Positions 6,636 to 14,589 of a stretch of DNA of 64,000 bases are shown here, piece after piece (the first letter of the stretch is position 1; each line of letters opens with the position of its first letter). The notes under the pieces were generated by a model. It did no database searches, was not told where the DNA came from, and was given only the letters and a program-made list of their open reading frames with translations. Source of the stretch: Herpetosiphon geysericola. Its GTDB lineage: Bacteria > Chloroflexota > Chloroflexia > Chloroflexales > Herpetosiphonaceae. The position numbers and the translations under genes are program-made. The stretch spans positions 1 to 64,000 of the forward strand of contig NZ_LGKP01000017.1 in the NCBI RefSeq assembly GCF_001306135.1, written 5' to 3'.

Positions 6636-9083
6636 TTAATGAACCAAGACTTCGACATCTGATGGGATTAAATTTTCCATCACTGCTGATTCTGGCACGC
6701 TGACTGGCGCTTCGCTCGGCTCTTTGCGCAAGGCTAGCTCAATCACTTGGCCAACATGCTCAACGCCGTGGAATTCCATTTCGGCCAACACTTCTGCTGG
6801 AATTTCATCCAAATCAGCGACATTCCGCTGTGGCAGAATGATGGTGCGAATGCCTGCGCGATGGGCTGCCAACACTTTTTCGCGCACGCCGCCGATTGGT
6901 AGCACTTTGCCGCGCAAAGTAATTTCGCCAGTCATCGCCACATCGTCGCGCAAGGCGCGGCCTGTGAGCAACGAAACCAAAGCCGTGGCCATGGCAATCC
7001 CCGCCGATGGGCCATCTTTTGGTTGCGCACCTGCTGGTACGTGCACGTGTAAATCGAAATGCTGGGCAAAATGTGGGTCGATGCCGTAGTTTTCGCCTTC
7101 AGCCCGCACCCAACTTAATGCTGCTCGCGCCGATTCCTTCATCACATCGCCCAACTGACCGCTGAGGGCAAAGTTGCCGCGTCCGGTCATTTTGGTGGCT
7201 TCGATAAAGATAATATCGCCACCAACCGGAGTCCAAACCAAACCTGTCACAATCCCAGGCCGATCGGTGCGCTCGTGAATTTCCGAGAAGTAACGTTGCT
7301 TGCCCAAATATTCACGGGTTTTGGCTGGGTCAATCACAATTGGCGTGGCCGAACCAAGCGCAACTTGACGCGCTGCTTTGCGCATCACCGTGCCAATGTG
7401 TTGCTCCAAATTACGCACGCCAGCCTCGCGGGTATATTCTTCAATCGCTACCAACAAGGCAGCTGGCTGAATTTCAACTTCGCTTTGCTCAAGGCTATGT
7501 TGCTCGCGTTGTTCTGGCACCAAATAGCGCTGGGCAATTTCGTACTTTTCGCGAGTAGTATAGCTGCCAAGTTGAATAATTTCCAAGCGATCGCGCAATG
7601 GCCCAGGAATGGTTTGCAAGCTATTGGCGGTTGCAATAAACATTACTGGCGACAAATCCCAAGCCACATCCAAATAGTGGTCGCGGAAATTGGCGTTTTG
7701 GGCTGGATCAAGCACCTCAAGCATGGCCGAGGTTGGGTCGCCACGATGATCTGAGCTGAGCTTATCCATTTCGTCGAGCAGCACAACCGGATTGTTGACT
7801 CCACTGCGGCGAATCGCTTGAATTAAGCTACCGGGCATTGCACCGATATAGGTACGGCGATGGCCGCGAATTTCGGCCTCGTCGTGCACGCCGCCCAACG
7901 ACAAACGCACAAATTCGCGATTCATAGCTTTGGCAATCGAACGGCCAAGGCTGGTTTTGCCAACGCCTGGAGGGCCAACGAAACACAGAATTGCGCCACG
8001 GCCTGGATCACGCTCTGGCGAACGCTTGCGGCGCAATTCGCGCACCGCCAAGTAATCCAAAATCCGCTCTTTGATTTCAGCCAAGCCATAATGGTCGGCA
8101 TCGAGAATTTCGGCAGCTTGGGTCACATCAATCGTGTCGTCGCTACGTTTTTGCCATGGCAAGGCAATCAAGGTTTCCAAATAGCTGCGAATAACGCTAT
8201 ATTCGGCAGCAGCAGCAGGCATTTGGCGCAGCCGATCAAGCTCGCGCATGGCTTGCTCGTGGGCTTCGGCGCTCATGCCAGCAGCTTCGATTTGCTCAGC
8301 CAAACGATCAACTTCAACTTCTTGTTCGTTGGTTTCGCCCAGTTCTTTGCGAATTGCTTTGAGTTGTTCGCGCAACACATATTCGCGCTGCGATTTGCCA
8401 AGCTCGTCTTGCACCTGCGATTGAATTTGCTGACCAATTTGCAACACATTCAGCTCGCGGGTGAGCACTTCGTTCAATTTGAGCAATTTTTGCTTGATGC
8501 TTGGCTCGCTCAAAACCGCTTGGCGATCGGTCACGCTCATACGGGCATACGAAGCTACCAAATAGGCCAAACGGCGTGGATCTTCTTCGCTCAGCACCGA
8601 ATTCAACAACTCGGTGGGAAATTGTGGAATCAAGGGCGCAATTTGGCTGGCAATTGTGCCAATCGAGCGCATCAAAGCGATAACTTCAAGCTCTTCGCTC
8701 TCGATCACTTGGTCGGGCACAACCCGAATTTTGGCGCGGTAATATGGCTCGGTTTGAATAATTTCAACAATCTCGATCCGCTCAAGCACTTGCATCGCCA
8801 CGCGCAAGGTGCCATCGGGCAATTTCATCAATTTATGCACAACCGCAGCGCTGCCAAGTTGATAAAAATCTTCAGGCGTAACTGGATTGGGCCGTTCATC
8901 TTCGTTTTTCAGCGCCACCAAGCCAACAATTCGCTGCCCAGCCATCAAATCGTCGATCAAGCGAATCGACTCTGGCTGGCCAACGGCCAATGGCACGATG
9001 GTTTGAGGATAAGCAACCGTTCCTAATAATGGCAAAATCGCGATTTCATCTGGAATCGTGGTTGTTCGTTCAAAATCTGACAT
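6636..9083 (-). CDS. lon: ATP-dependent protease Lon
   Basis: 815 residues, full length for bacterial Lon (LonA). The N-terminal substrate-binding domain begins near IAILPLLGTVAYPQ. The AAA+ module has Walker A GPPGVGKTS (about 369-377) and Walker B VVLLDEMDK (about 431-439). The C-terminal protease domain has the catalytic Ser in KDGPSAGIAMA (near 692) and the catalytic Lys in REKVLAAHRAG (near 735). It degrades misfolded and short-lived regulatory proteins in the cytoplasm. AAAAAAGGGG precedes the ATG. The hsp20 gene lies 31 bases upstream on the same strand, so the two may be a heat-shock operon. Confidence 0.97.
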   Translation of the reverse strand: MSDFERTTTIPDEIAILPLLGTVAYPQTIVPLAVGQPESIRLIDDLMAGQRIVGLVALKNEDERPNPVTPEDFYQLGSAAVVHKLMKLPDGTLRVAMQVLERIEIVEIIQTEPYYRAKIRVVPDQVIESEELEVIALMRSIGTIASQIAPLIPQFPTELLNSVLSEEDPRRLAYLVASYARMSVTDRQAVLSEPSIKQKLLKLNEVLTRELNVLQIGQQIQSQVQDELGKSQREYVLREQLKAIRKELGETNEQEVEVDRLAEQIEAAGMSAEAHEQAMRELDRLRQMPAAAAEYSVIRSYLETLIALPWQKRSDDTIDVTQAAEILDADHYGLAEIKERILDYLAVRELRRKRSPERDPGRGAILCFVGPPGVGKTSLGRSIAKAMNREFVRLSLGGVHDEAEIRGHRRTYIGAMPGSLIQAIRRSGVNNPVVLLDEMDKLSSDHRGDPTSAMLEVLDPAQNANFRDHYLDVAWDLSPVMFIATANSLQTIPGPLRDRLEIIQLGSYTTREKYEIAQRYLVPEQREQHSLEQSEVEIQPAALLVAIEEYTREAGVRNLEQHIGTVMRKAARQVALGSATPIVIDPAKTREYLGKQRYFSEIHERTDRPGIVTGLVWTPVGGDIIFIEATKMTGRGNFALSGQLGDVMKESARAALSWVRAEGENYGIDPHFAQHFDLHVHVPAGAQPKDGPSAGIAMATALVSLLTGRALRDDVAMTGEITLRGKVLPIGGVREKVLAAHRAGIRTIILPQRNVADLDEIPAEVLAEMEFHGVEHVGQVIELALRKEPSEAPVSVPESAVMENLIPSDVEVLVH

Positions 9084-9114
9084 CTATAAACCCCTTTTTT
9101 AGCACCAATGCGAG

Positions 9115-9567
9115 TTAGACGTTGGTTTGTTCAATCGTGATCCGCCGTGGTTCAGCTTGGGCTGGATTGCGCTTGGGCAACGTGATCAGCAACATGCCAT
9201 CGTCGTAGCGAGCACTAATTGCGGCCTCGTCGATTGGAGCGCGCAGCGCAAACTCTAGCTCAAAATGGCCATAATTAATCCCCAATTCATGGATGTGAAC
9301 ACCGTGGCTTGGGCAATGCTCTTCGCGTTGGCCGCTGACATACAACACGCCATCGTGAAGCGTTACTTCGATTGCAGCGTCGCGCATGCCTGCCAGTTCA
9401 ACCTTAATCACAAATTGCTCGGCGTACTCATGAACATCTGCTTGCGGTCGCCAGATCAACGCGCGGGCGCTGCTGGTTCGCGGCCATGGGGTTTGCCAAT
9501 CGCGTTCAAAGGCGCTCCGTTGGGTGTGGAGGCGCGGCAATTGGCGAACCACAAGAAACTTAGCCAT
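9115..9567 (-). CDS. hsp20: Small heat-shock protein, Hsp20/alpha-crystallin family
   Basis: 150 residues. A basic N-terminal arm of about 40 residues precedes an alpha-crystallin domain: ADVHEYAEQFVIKVELAGM, DGVLYVSGQRE, FELEFALRAPID, and near the end the conserved DGMLLITLPKR. These ATP-independent chaperones form oligomers and hold unfolding proteins. GGAGGTCC precedes the ATG. lon follows after 31 bases, tying holding chaperone and protease together. No CIRCE operator was seen upstream. Confidence 0.93.
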   Translation of the reverse strand: MAKFLVVRQLPRLHTQRSAFERDWQTPWPRTSSARALIWRPQADVHEYAEQFVIKVELAGMRDAAIEVTLHDGVLYVSGQREEHCPSHGVHIHELGINYGHFELEFALRAPIDEAAISARYDDGMLLITLPKRNPAQAEPRRITIEQTNV

Positions 9568-9662
9568 CGATTTGGACCTCCACTACAAAAAAGAACTGCT
9601 AGAAAAAGCATAGCACTGCTCCATTAACACAGTAGTGACGCTGCGTTGGCAAAGTGTTAATC

Positions 9663-9690
9663 TTGTAATCTCATGCTGAAGGTCTATAAT
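9663..9690 (+). promoter_or_regulatory. Sigma-70-type promoter candidate
   Basis: TTGTAA (9663-9668), a 16-base spacer and a consensus TATAAT (9685-9690), 46 bases before the GNAT start at 9737. Confidence 0.5.
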
Positions 9691-9736
9691 TTAAGCAGCG
9701 GCATCCCTTCAGCAAACCCAAAGACAGGACGTTTCC

Positions 9737-10519
9737 ATGACTTGGCAGGTTGATTTCACTCCATCCGACCAAACATTGCACGACTTACTAGGCCAAAATC
9801 GGCTTGAATCAGCCTATGCATTGGGCGATTTGCAACCGCCCTTCCGCGAACGCTCGCAATTTAGCCTTGCCCAGAATGGCGCACAATGGGCAATTTTGCT
9901 CTGGTATCGCACCAGCACATTTACCGCATTAATTCCCTATGGCGCCGCCCAAGGTATTAACGCGATCTTGGTAGCCAAAAACGAATGGCCTAAAGCATGT
10001 ATTGTGGCCAATATGAATGGAAACTATCGCCATATGTTAGGCAAGCGCTACCGCTTCAGCAACGAACAAGCGATTATTCGGATTGCGATTGAGGCTGGTC
10101 AGCTTAGCGATCTGCCGAATGGCACCCAGCTTGAGCAACTAGAAGATCAGCATCTTGGTGAGCTTTCGGCGTTCTACACCATGAACGATGTGCCAACGTT
10201 TAGCCCAGATCAGTTGCATGGCGGGTTATACTATGGCGTGCGCCGCCATGGAGCCTTGGTTGCAGTTGGCGGCACCCACTTGGTCAATAGCCGCGATCAC
10301 TTGGCGACGATTGGCAACGTCTACACCGATCCAGCCTTGCGCGGCAATGGCTATGTACGCACGATCATTGCCCATCTGACCCAAAGTTTGTTTGATCAAG
10401 GTTATACCAATATTATTCACGATGTAAAAAGCAACGATTTTGCAACCCGCCAAATCTATGAGCCGCTTGGCTATCAGCCGGTTGGCAGTTTTTGGGAGGC
10501 AACCGCACGGTTACGATGA
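9737..10519 (+). CDS. GNAT-family N-acetyltransferase with N-terminal extension
   Basis: 260 residues. The C-terminal half is a GNAT fold: GNVYTDPALRGNGYVRTIIA carries the acetyl-CoA-binding R/Q-x-x-G-x-G/A motif in the form RGNGYV, and NDFATRQIYEPLGYQPVGSF is the usual last helix and strand. The first 120 or so residues form a second divergent domain, as in two-domain GNATs. Acceptor unknown. Its TGA overlaps the ATG of the PARG gene in an ATGA motif, so the two are translationally coupled. Confidence 0.8.
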   Translation: MTWQVDFTPSDQTLHDLLGQNRLESAYALGDLQPPFRERSQFSLAQNGAQWAILLWYRTSTFTALIPYGAAQGINAILVAKNEWPKACIVANMNGNYRHMLGKRYRFSNEQAIIRIAIEAGQLSDLPNGTQLEQLEDQHLGELSAFYTMNDVPTFSPDQLHGGLYYGVRRHGALVAVGGTHLVNSRDHLATIGNVYTDPALRGNGYVRTIIAHLTQSLFDQGYTNIIHDVKSNDFATRQIYEPLGYQPVGSFWEATARLR

Positions 10520-11331
10520 AACGAGAAGAACGCAAAAGCATCGCCCAACGCACGCTCGCTTGTTTGAGCGCTGGAGGCTATGTCAATCAGGCCGATCAAT
10601 GGGTCAGCATTGCAACTGCCCAAGCTGCTGCTGAGCATGCAAGCAGCATTATTTGGCCTGATACCGCTTTGGCAGCAAGCCGCAGCGCCAGCCAACAACC
10701 AAGCATCAAGGTTTATGCTGCTACAACCTTGGAGGCTGCCCAACGCGCCGCCCAAGCAGGCCAACGCGTTGGCATTTTAAATTTTGCTTCGGCCAAAAAT
10801 CCAGGTGGTGGTTTTTTAGGTGGCAGCCAAGCCCAAGAGGAAAGTATCGCCCGTTCGTCGGGGTTGTATCCTTGTTTGACCAAGTGCAGTGAATTTTACC
10901 GCTACCATAAACAGCAAAATGATTTGCTCTATTCCGATGCGCTCATTTGGTCGCCGCAGGTGCCAGTAGTCTGTGATGATGCTGGCAATTGGCTTGATCA
11001 GCCTTATTTGGTCGATGTGATTACCATGGCGGCGGTCAATGCTGGGGCAATTCGCCAAAACCACACTGGCCAAAGCAACGCGGTTGAGCCAGCTATGCGT
11101 CAACGGATGCAGCGGCTCCTGGCGTTTTGCGCCACGCAGCCAATCGAATGCTTGATTTTGGGGGCGTGGGGTTGCGGGGTCTTTGGCAACGATCCAGCGC
11201 TAATCGCGCGCTTATTCAAAGAAGGTATTGGCCAACAGCCATGGCCATTTGAGCAAATTGAATTTGCCATCTACGACCCAAGCCCTCGCCAAACCAACGT
11301 CGGCTTATTTGCCGAAATTCTTCAGAATTAA
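10516..11331 (+). CDS. Bacterial poly(ADP-ribose) glycohydrolase (DUF2263/TIGR02452)
   Basis: 271 residues from ATG 10516, which overlaps the previous stop (ATGA). The PARG signature is intact: Gly97-99 in NPGGGFLGG and Gln107-Glu108-Glu109 in AQEESIARSSGLYP, with Glu109 in the place of the catalytic acid. The macrodomain core continues with VITMAAVNAG and LGAWGCGVFGNDP. These enzymes cleave ribose-ribose bonds of poly(ADP-ribose) from the chain end. Bacterial PARGs were characterised structurally from Thermomonospora curvata, and Herpetosiphon was among the species noted then (from memory). No PARP-like gene lies in the window, so the source of the polymer is not seen. Confidence 0.9.
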   Translation: MKREERKSIAQRTLACLSAGGYVNQADQWVSIATAQAAAEHASSIIWPDTALAASRSASQQPSIKVYAATTLEAAQRAAQAGQRVGILNFASAKNPGGGFLGGSQAQEESIARSSGLYPCLTKCSEFYRYHKQQNDLLYSDALIWSPQVPVVCDDAGNWLDQPYLVDVITMAAVNAGAIRQNHTGQSNAVEPAMRQRMQRLLAFCATQPIECLILGAWGCGVFGNDPALIARLFKEGIGQQPWPFEQIEFAIYDPSPRQTNVGLFAEILQN

Positions 11332-11432
11332 ACCAACAGCCCTTGGTTAATGGGTTCGATGAGGAGCGAGCAACATGGTTATGCCTTGGCATAACAGGCA
11401 AGCATCAAACACATATCCAAGGGCTGTTAGTT
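11331..11432. repeat. Long inverted repeat with nested hairpin between convergent genes
   Basis: AACCAACAGCCCTTGG (11331-11346) pairs with CCAAGGGCTGTTAGTT (11417-11432), 16 bp with one G-T pair. The 70-base loop holds an inner stem GTTATGCC/GGCATAAC (11378-11395). The arms touch the stop codons of both flanking genes. It may act as a two-way terminator, or be a small mobile or structured element. Confidence 0.7.
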
Positions 11433-12003
11433 AAACTTCCGTCCAGCGAATTGTAAACACACAAGCAGGAGCGCCATTACGCATGCATGGGTCGTGGATG
11501 ATGCGAACATCGCGGGCGCCCAAACCTTGTAACACCCCTTCCATCGCTGCTTGTTCGAACATACAGTTATAGGGTTGTTTTAATTCGACCCGAGCATGAT
11601 ACGGCGCGACAATTGTAGTACGCCATTCGCCACTCGCGCCCCGAGTTGCTGTATGCCAAACGTCGGGCATTGCCGCCAACATTGCGGTTGGCGTGTTCAG
11701 GCCCATTTCGCGAAACTTCGCCGCCAACGAGTAGTAAATCCCGCGGCCAATTTCCATCAATAAGGCGGGATCACGATCTTCAAAATAATTCATCATGGTT
11801 TCAAACAACTGGCCGTGATACCATTTCTCAGGGCTAAGCTGATCAAGCACATTCAGAATTTCCGGCGGACACTCATCTCCAGCGACCATTCCCAACATTA
11901 AATAGGCACTGCCTAAACTTAATGGTGGGCCTTCGCGCCGATCGATACCTGGGTCTGCAAATTCTTCCACCACCAATGGGGCAGATCGCTCAAAGCGATG
12001 CAC
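11431..12003 (-). CDS. Unrecognised protein, weakly V4R-like C-terminus
   Basis: About 190 residues if read from GTG 12003, which has GAAGGAGGG just upstream (spacing a little short); a TTG at 12036 is an alternative. I do not recognise the family with certainty. The N-terminal half has a helical segment with SAYLMLGMVAGDE and ALLMEIGRGIYYSLA. The C-terminal part, MEGVLQGLGARDVRIIHDPC then GAPACVFTIRW, has two Cys spaced like those of V4R (4-vinyl reductase) small-molecule-binding domains, which often serve as sensors. No signal peptide or membrane segment. It stands alone between a structured gap and the methyltransferase operon. Confidence 0.5.
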   Translation of the reverse strand: MHRFERSAPLVVEEFADPGIDRREGPPLSLGSAYLMLGMVAGDECPPEILNVLDQLSPEKWYHGQLFETMMNYFEDRDPALLMEIGRGIYYSLAAKFREMGLNTPTAMLAAMPDVWHTATRGASGEWRTTIVAPYHARVELKQPYNCMFEQAAMEGVLQGLGARDVRIIHDPCMRNGAPACVFTIRWTEV

Positions 12004-12077
12004 ATGCCCTCCTTCTTTGCAAAATTCAACGGCCAACCAACCTCTATCCCCACAAACAATTATAGACTATTGTCAAG

Positions 12078-12587
12078 CTATTCTTGCCGAGGATCAGGTA
12101 ACAGTTCATCACGAATTTGAACCTGTTCATCAACTACGGTGACTGGTAGTTGGCCCAAACGCAAGCGCCGATTCTCGCTAATCAAGAACCCCTGTTCATC
12201 ATACACCCGATCTGAACATTGATCACGATAAGTTTGGTTGGATTGCTCATAAATCACAATACAACCGCTTAGGCTATCCCAAGCCAAAAATACTCGCCAT
12301 TGGTCGGCGCTGAGCCGTGTCACCAGCAACGGATCATCGCTGACTTCAGGCCGACTAGCAATCGTTTCTGAGGCAACTAATTGTTTAACCGAAACCTGCA
12401 CCGTCTGGCCAAGCGGAAATTGGCTTACCGGCCCAAGCGTATAGGTGCGAGCGGGCGGACTGATAATGTATACAAACAAGGCGCCGCAAAACAGAGTTGC
12501 CAAGCCCATCACCAGCGTCAACAAGCGGGTTGCCCGTTTACGCGAACGTTCGAGCCGTTCAACCTCATAGGGATCAAGCATGCTCAT
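12078..12587 (-). CDS. Single-pass membrane protein, possible cluster-less Rieske-like domain
   Basis: 169 residues. A charged N-terminus (MSMLDPYEVERLERSRKRAT), one transmembrane helix (about 21-43), then an extracytoplasmic domain. That domain begins LGPVSQFPLGQTVQVSVKQL and ends YDEQGFLISENRRLRLGQLP then VTVVDEQVQIRDELL, an order reminiscent of Rieske proteins. The CxH...CxxH iron-sulfur ligands are missing; only two Cys remain (SGC and DQC). The Rieske link is inference from layout. Its ATG overlaps the TGA of the upstream methyltransferase gene. Confidence 0.5.
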   Translation of the reverse strand: MSMLDPYEVERLERSRKRATRLLTLVMGLATLFCGALFVYIISPPARTYTLGPVSQFPLGQTVQVSVKQLVASETIASRPEVSDDPLLVTRLSADQWRVFLAWDSLSGCIVIYEQSNQTYRDQCSDRVYDEQGFLISENRRLRLGQLPVTVVDEQVQIRDELLPDPRQE

Positions 12588-13342
12588 TGGGAAATTCCTC
12601 GTGCCACAATCAACATTCGTTCTGATTCACTTGTATATGGATCAAGCTCATACGAGCCATAGACTGCCTGCAATTCAAAGCCACAACGAGCCAGCAAATG
12701 CTCGGCTTCATAGCGATAGAGCCAACGCATGCCAAAGGGTAAGACACAGCGCCGCACCTGGCCATCAGGCTGAATTTCATCGTAGCAGAATTGAACCTGC
12801 TGGTGCTGAGCTGCTAAATCGACGCTACGATAGACAAATTTCTGCACCAAATTACCATTGCTGGCCCGAAAACTTTTATCAAGCACCATCAGGCCATCAA
12901 CCGCGCTTAGTTGGCTTGGCTCGGGATTAAACAAATCGAGCAATAACAGACCATTGGGTTTTAAATGGCGCTTAATTGAATGCAAGGCTGCGATCTGATC
13001 CTTGGTTGTTTCCAAGTGCATAAACGAATTAATCGCCACAAAAGCCATGCCAAATTGCTGATCAAGCTGAAAATCGGTCACATCGGCCACTGCCAATTTT
13101 AGCTGTGCCGCAACGCCAGCGCTATCAGCAGCAGCCTTGGCCCGTTCAATCATCGCAGGAGCAATATCAATGCCCACCACATTCAGTTTAGCTTGAGCCA
13201 GCGGAATTGCCACCCGACCAGTGCCACACATCAGCTCTAAAACGCTGCCTCCAGCCATGCGCGCATGCTCGCGATAGAACAATATGTCATCCTGAAAATC
13301 GCCATAATCTGCATCGTAATAGGGTACAAACTGATCAAACAT
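12584..13342 (-). CDS. Class I SAM-dependent methyltransferase
   Basis: 252 residues. Motif I is VLELMCGTGRVAIPLA (about residues 35-50), the acidic end of strand 2 is VVGIDIAPAMIERA, and motif IV/post is AFVAINSFMHLET. The family (Methyltransf_25-like) covers small-molecule and tailoring enzymes; the C-terminal lid after residue 160 gives no substrate clue. It overlaps by 4 bases with the downstream membrane protein gene and so is co-translated with it. Cytoplasmic. Confidence 0.85.
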   Translation of the reverse strand: MFDQFVPYYDADYGDFQDDILFYREHARMAGGSVLELMCGTGRVAIPLAQAKLNVVGIDIAPAMIERAKAAADSAGVAAQLKLAVADVTDFQLDQQFGMAFVAINSFMHLETTKDQIAALHSIKRHLKPNGLLLLDLFNPEPSQLSAVDGLMVLDKSFRASNGNLVQKFVYRSVDLAAQHQQVQFCYDEIQPDGQVRRCVLPFGMRWLYRYEAEHLLARCGFELQAVYGSYELDPYTSESERMLIVARGISQ

Positions 13343-13363
13343 CCAAGTTCCTTACATAGCAAC

Positions 13364-13400
13364 GCCATGGCTGCGCTCTTGGTGAGCAAGCAACCATGGC
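13364..13400 (-). terminator. Hairpin downstream of TPR protein gene
   Basis: GCCATGG (13364-13370) and CCATGGC (13394-13400) enclose a second stem, GCGCTC/GAGCAAGC-like. It lies just after the stop of the minus-strand TPR gene, but has no T tract, so its role as terminator is uncertain. Confidence 0.4.
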
Positions 13401-13415
13401 ATGCTTGAAATTGAG

Positions 13416-14582
13416 TTAGCGTAATTTAATCGTTTTGGAAATACCGCCACTGGTTGGGCGCCAAACCAACTGGACCGATTTAATTTCCCCAGTATTGGTT
13501 TGAGCTACCAAGGTTCCAGCAACTGTATTGTTCGCAGGAATTGTCAGCGAACCCAACACTGTTGATTGGGCTGTAATTGGCAACGTACCAAGATTGGTTT
13601 GGATGGTAAAATCGGCAACCCGAAAGCTCACTGGGCGGCTTGTAGGGTTTTGGAGTGTCACATTAATCGTTACCTGTTTAGCATCACCAGCTAGAACTAG
13701 CTCGCCAATGGTTAAAAAATAACTGCGCGATTGGTGAACACTACCGCTCGCCACTGGCTCAACTGGTTGGACAGGATTGGGCTGATCAGGATCAATTACA
13801 ACCTCGATAACCGGCGTTGCTTGACCAGTATTCCAGCCTAGTAACGCTTGACTGGTTGCCCGCTCGCTCGCACTCACATCGTTCGGATCAAGCGAGCCAG
13901 AAAGCTGCCCAGCTAAGGCCGACCGTACCAGATTAAAGCCGCCAACCAGTAAGACAAGAAGAATAGCGGAAATGATCAATTCACTTTTGGTGGGCAACAC
14001 TGAACGTTTTTTGGGGCCTTTGGCAATTGCAGGGCGCAGCGAACCAACCAAATCATTGGCATAATTCACGGCGTTTTCTGGCTCTGGTGTTGGCGTGGCT
14101 TCGTCTATTGCTGGCTCAAGCGCAGCTACTGCTTGGGGCTGTGCCACAGGTGTTGGCATGCTAGGAGCCGCTGCATTCAGGCTGGGATTGGGTGCTGGCG
14201 CTGCTGGGCTTGGCTCGAAATTAGGCCGTGGCTGTAATAAACTGCTGTTGCCTGCGGCGCGGGCTGGCGGTGGCGAAAAACTGGCTTTCGCCGGAGCGGC
14301 AGTGCTGGTCTGGCCCAAATTAGCAAAATCAATCTGGGCTGGTTTAAGTAACTCAAGGCCACGTTTGGCAGCAGCATTGGCTGGATTAAGCGCCAAAACC
14401 TGTTTTAAGGCGGCGATTTTTTCGCTGTTGGTTGCTTCAACAGCGCTTAGCCAAAGCCATGCTTGCTCGTTGCTTGAATCAGCGCTTAGCGCTTGGCGCA
14501 GGATGAGTCGGGCCTCTGCATGGTTGCCACTCCGCGCTGCTTGAATGCCTTGTTGAATTAATTGTTGAACAGGTGCTGACAT
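13416..14582 (-). CDS. TPR-membrane protein with extracytoplasmic beta domain
   Basis: 388 residues starting MSAPVQQLIQQGIQAARSGN, with TAGGAGTTGT upstream. Residues 1-75 form two tetratricopeptide repeats (GNHAEARLILRQALSADSSN then EQAWLWLSAVEATNSEKIAA). A Pro/Ala-rich linker of about 110 residues and a transmembrane helix (SELIISAILLVLLVGGFNLV, near 205) follow. The outer domain, from YFLTIGELVLAGDAKQVTIN to the end, resembles DUF4352/FxLYD-type beta folds. It probably passes an extracellular or stress input to a cytoplasmic partner through the TPRs. It follows the sortase gene by 7 bases, so it may be linked to surface assembly. Confidence 0.65.
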   Translation of the reverse strand: MSAPVQQLIQQGIQAARSGNHAEARLILRQALSADSSNEQAWLWLSAVEATNSEKIAALKQVLALNPANAAAKRGLELLKPAQIDFANLGQTSTAAPAKASFSPPPARAAGNSSLLQPRPNFEPSPAAPAPNPSLNAAAPSMPTPVAQPQAVAALEPAIDEATPTPEPENAVNYANDLVGSLRPAIAKGPKKRSVLPTKSELIISAILLVLLVGGFNLVRSALAGQLSGSLDPNDVSASERATSQALLGWNTGQATPVIEVVIDPDQPNPVQPVEPVASGSVHQSRSYFLTIGELVLAGDAKQVTINVTLQNPTSRPVSFRVADFTIQTNLGTLPITAQSTVLGSLTIPANNTVAGTLVAQTNTGEIKSVQLVWRPTSGGISKTIKLR

Positions 14583-14589
14583 ACAACTC

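Noticed and set aside
7860-9026. Long open frame (388 codons) on the plus strand opposite lon
   Set aside because: It mirrors the lon codon pattern, has no family features and no ribosome site; lon itself is certain.
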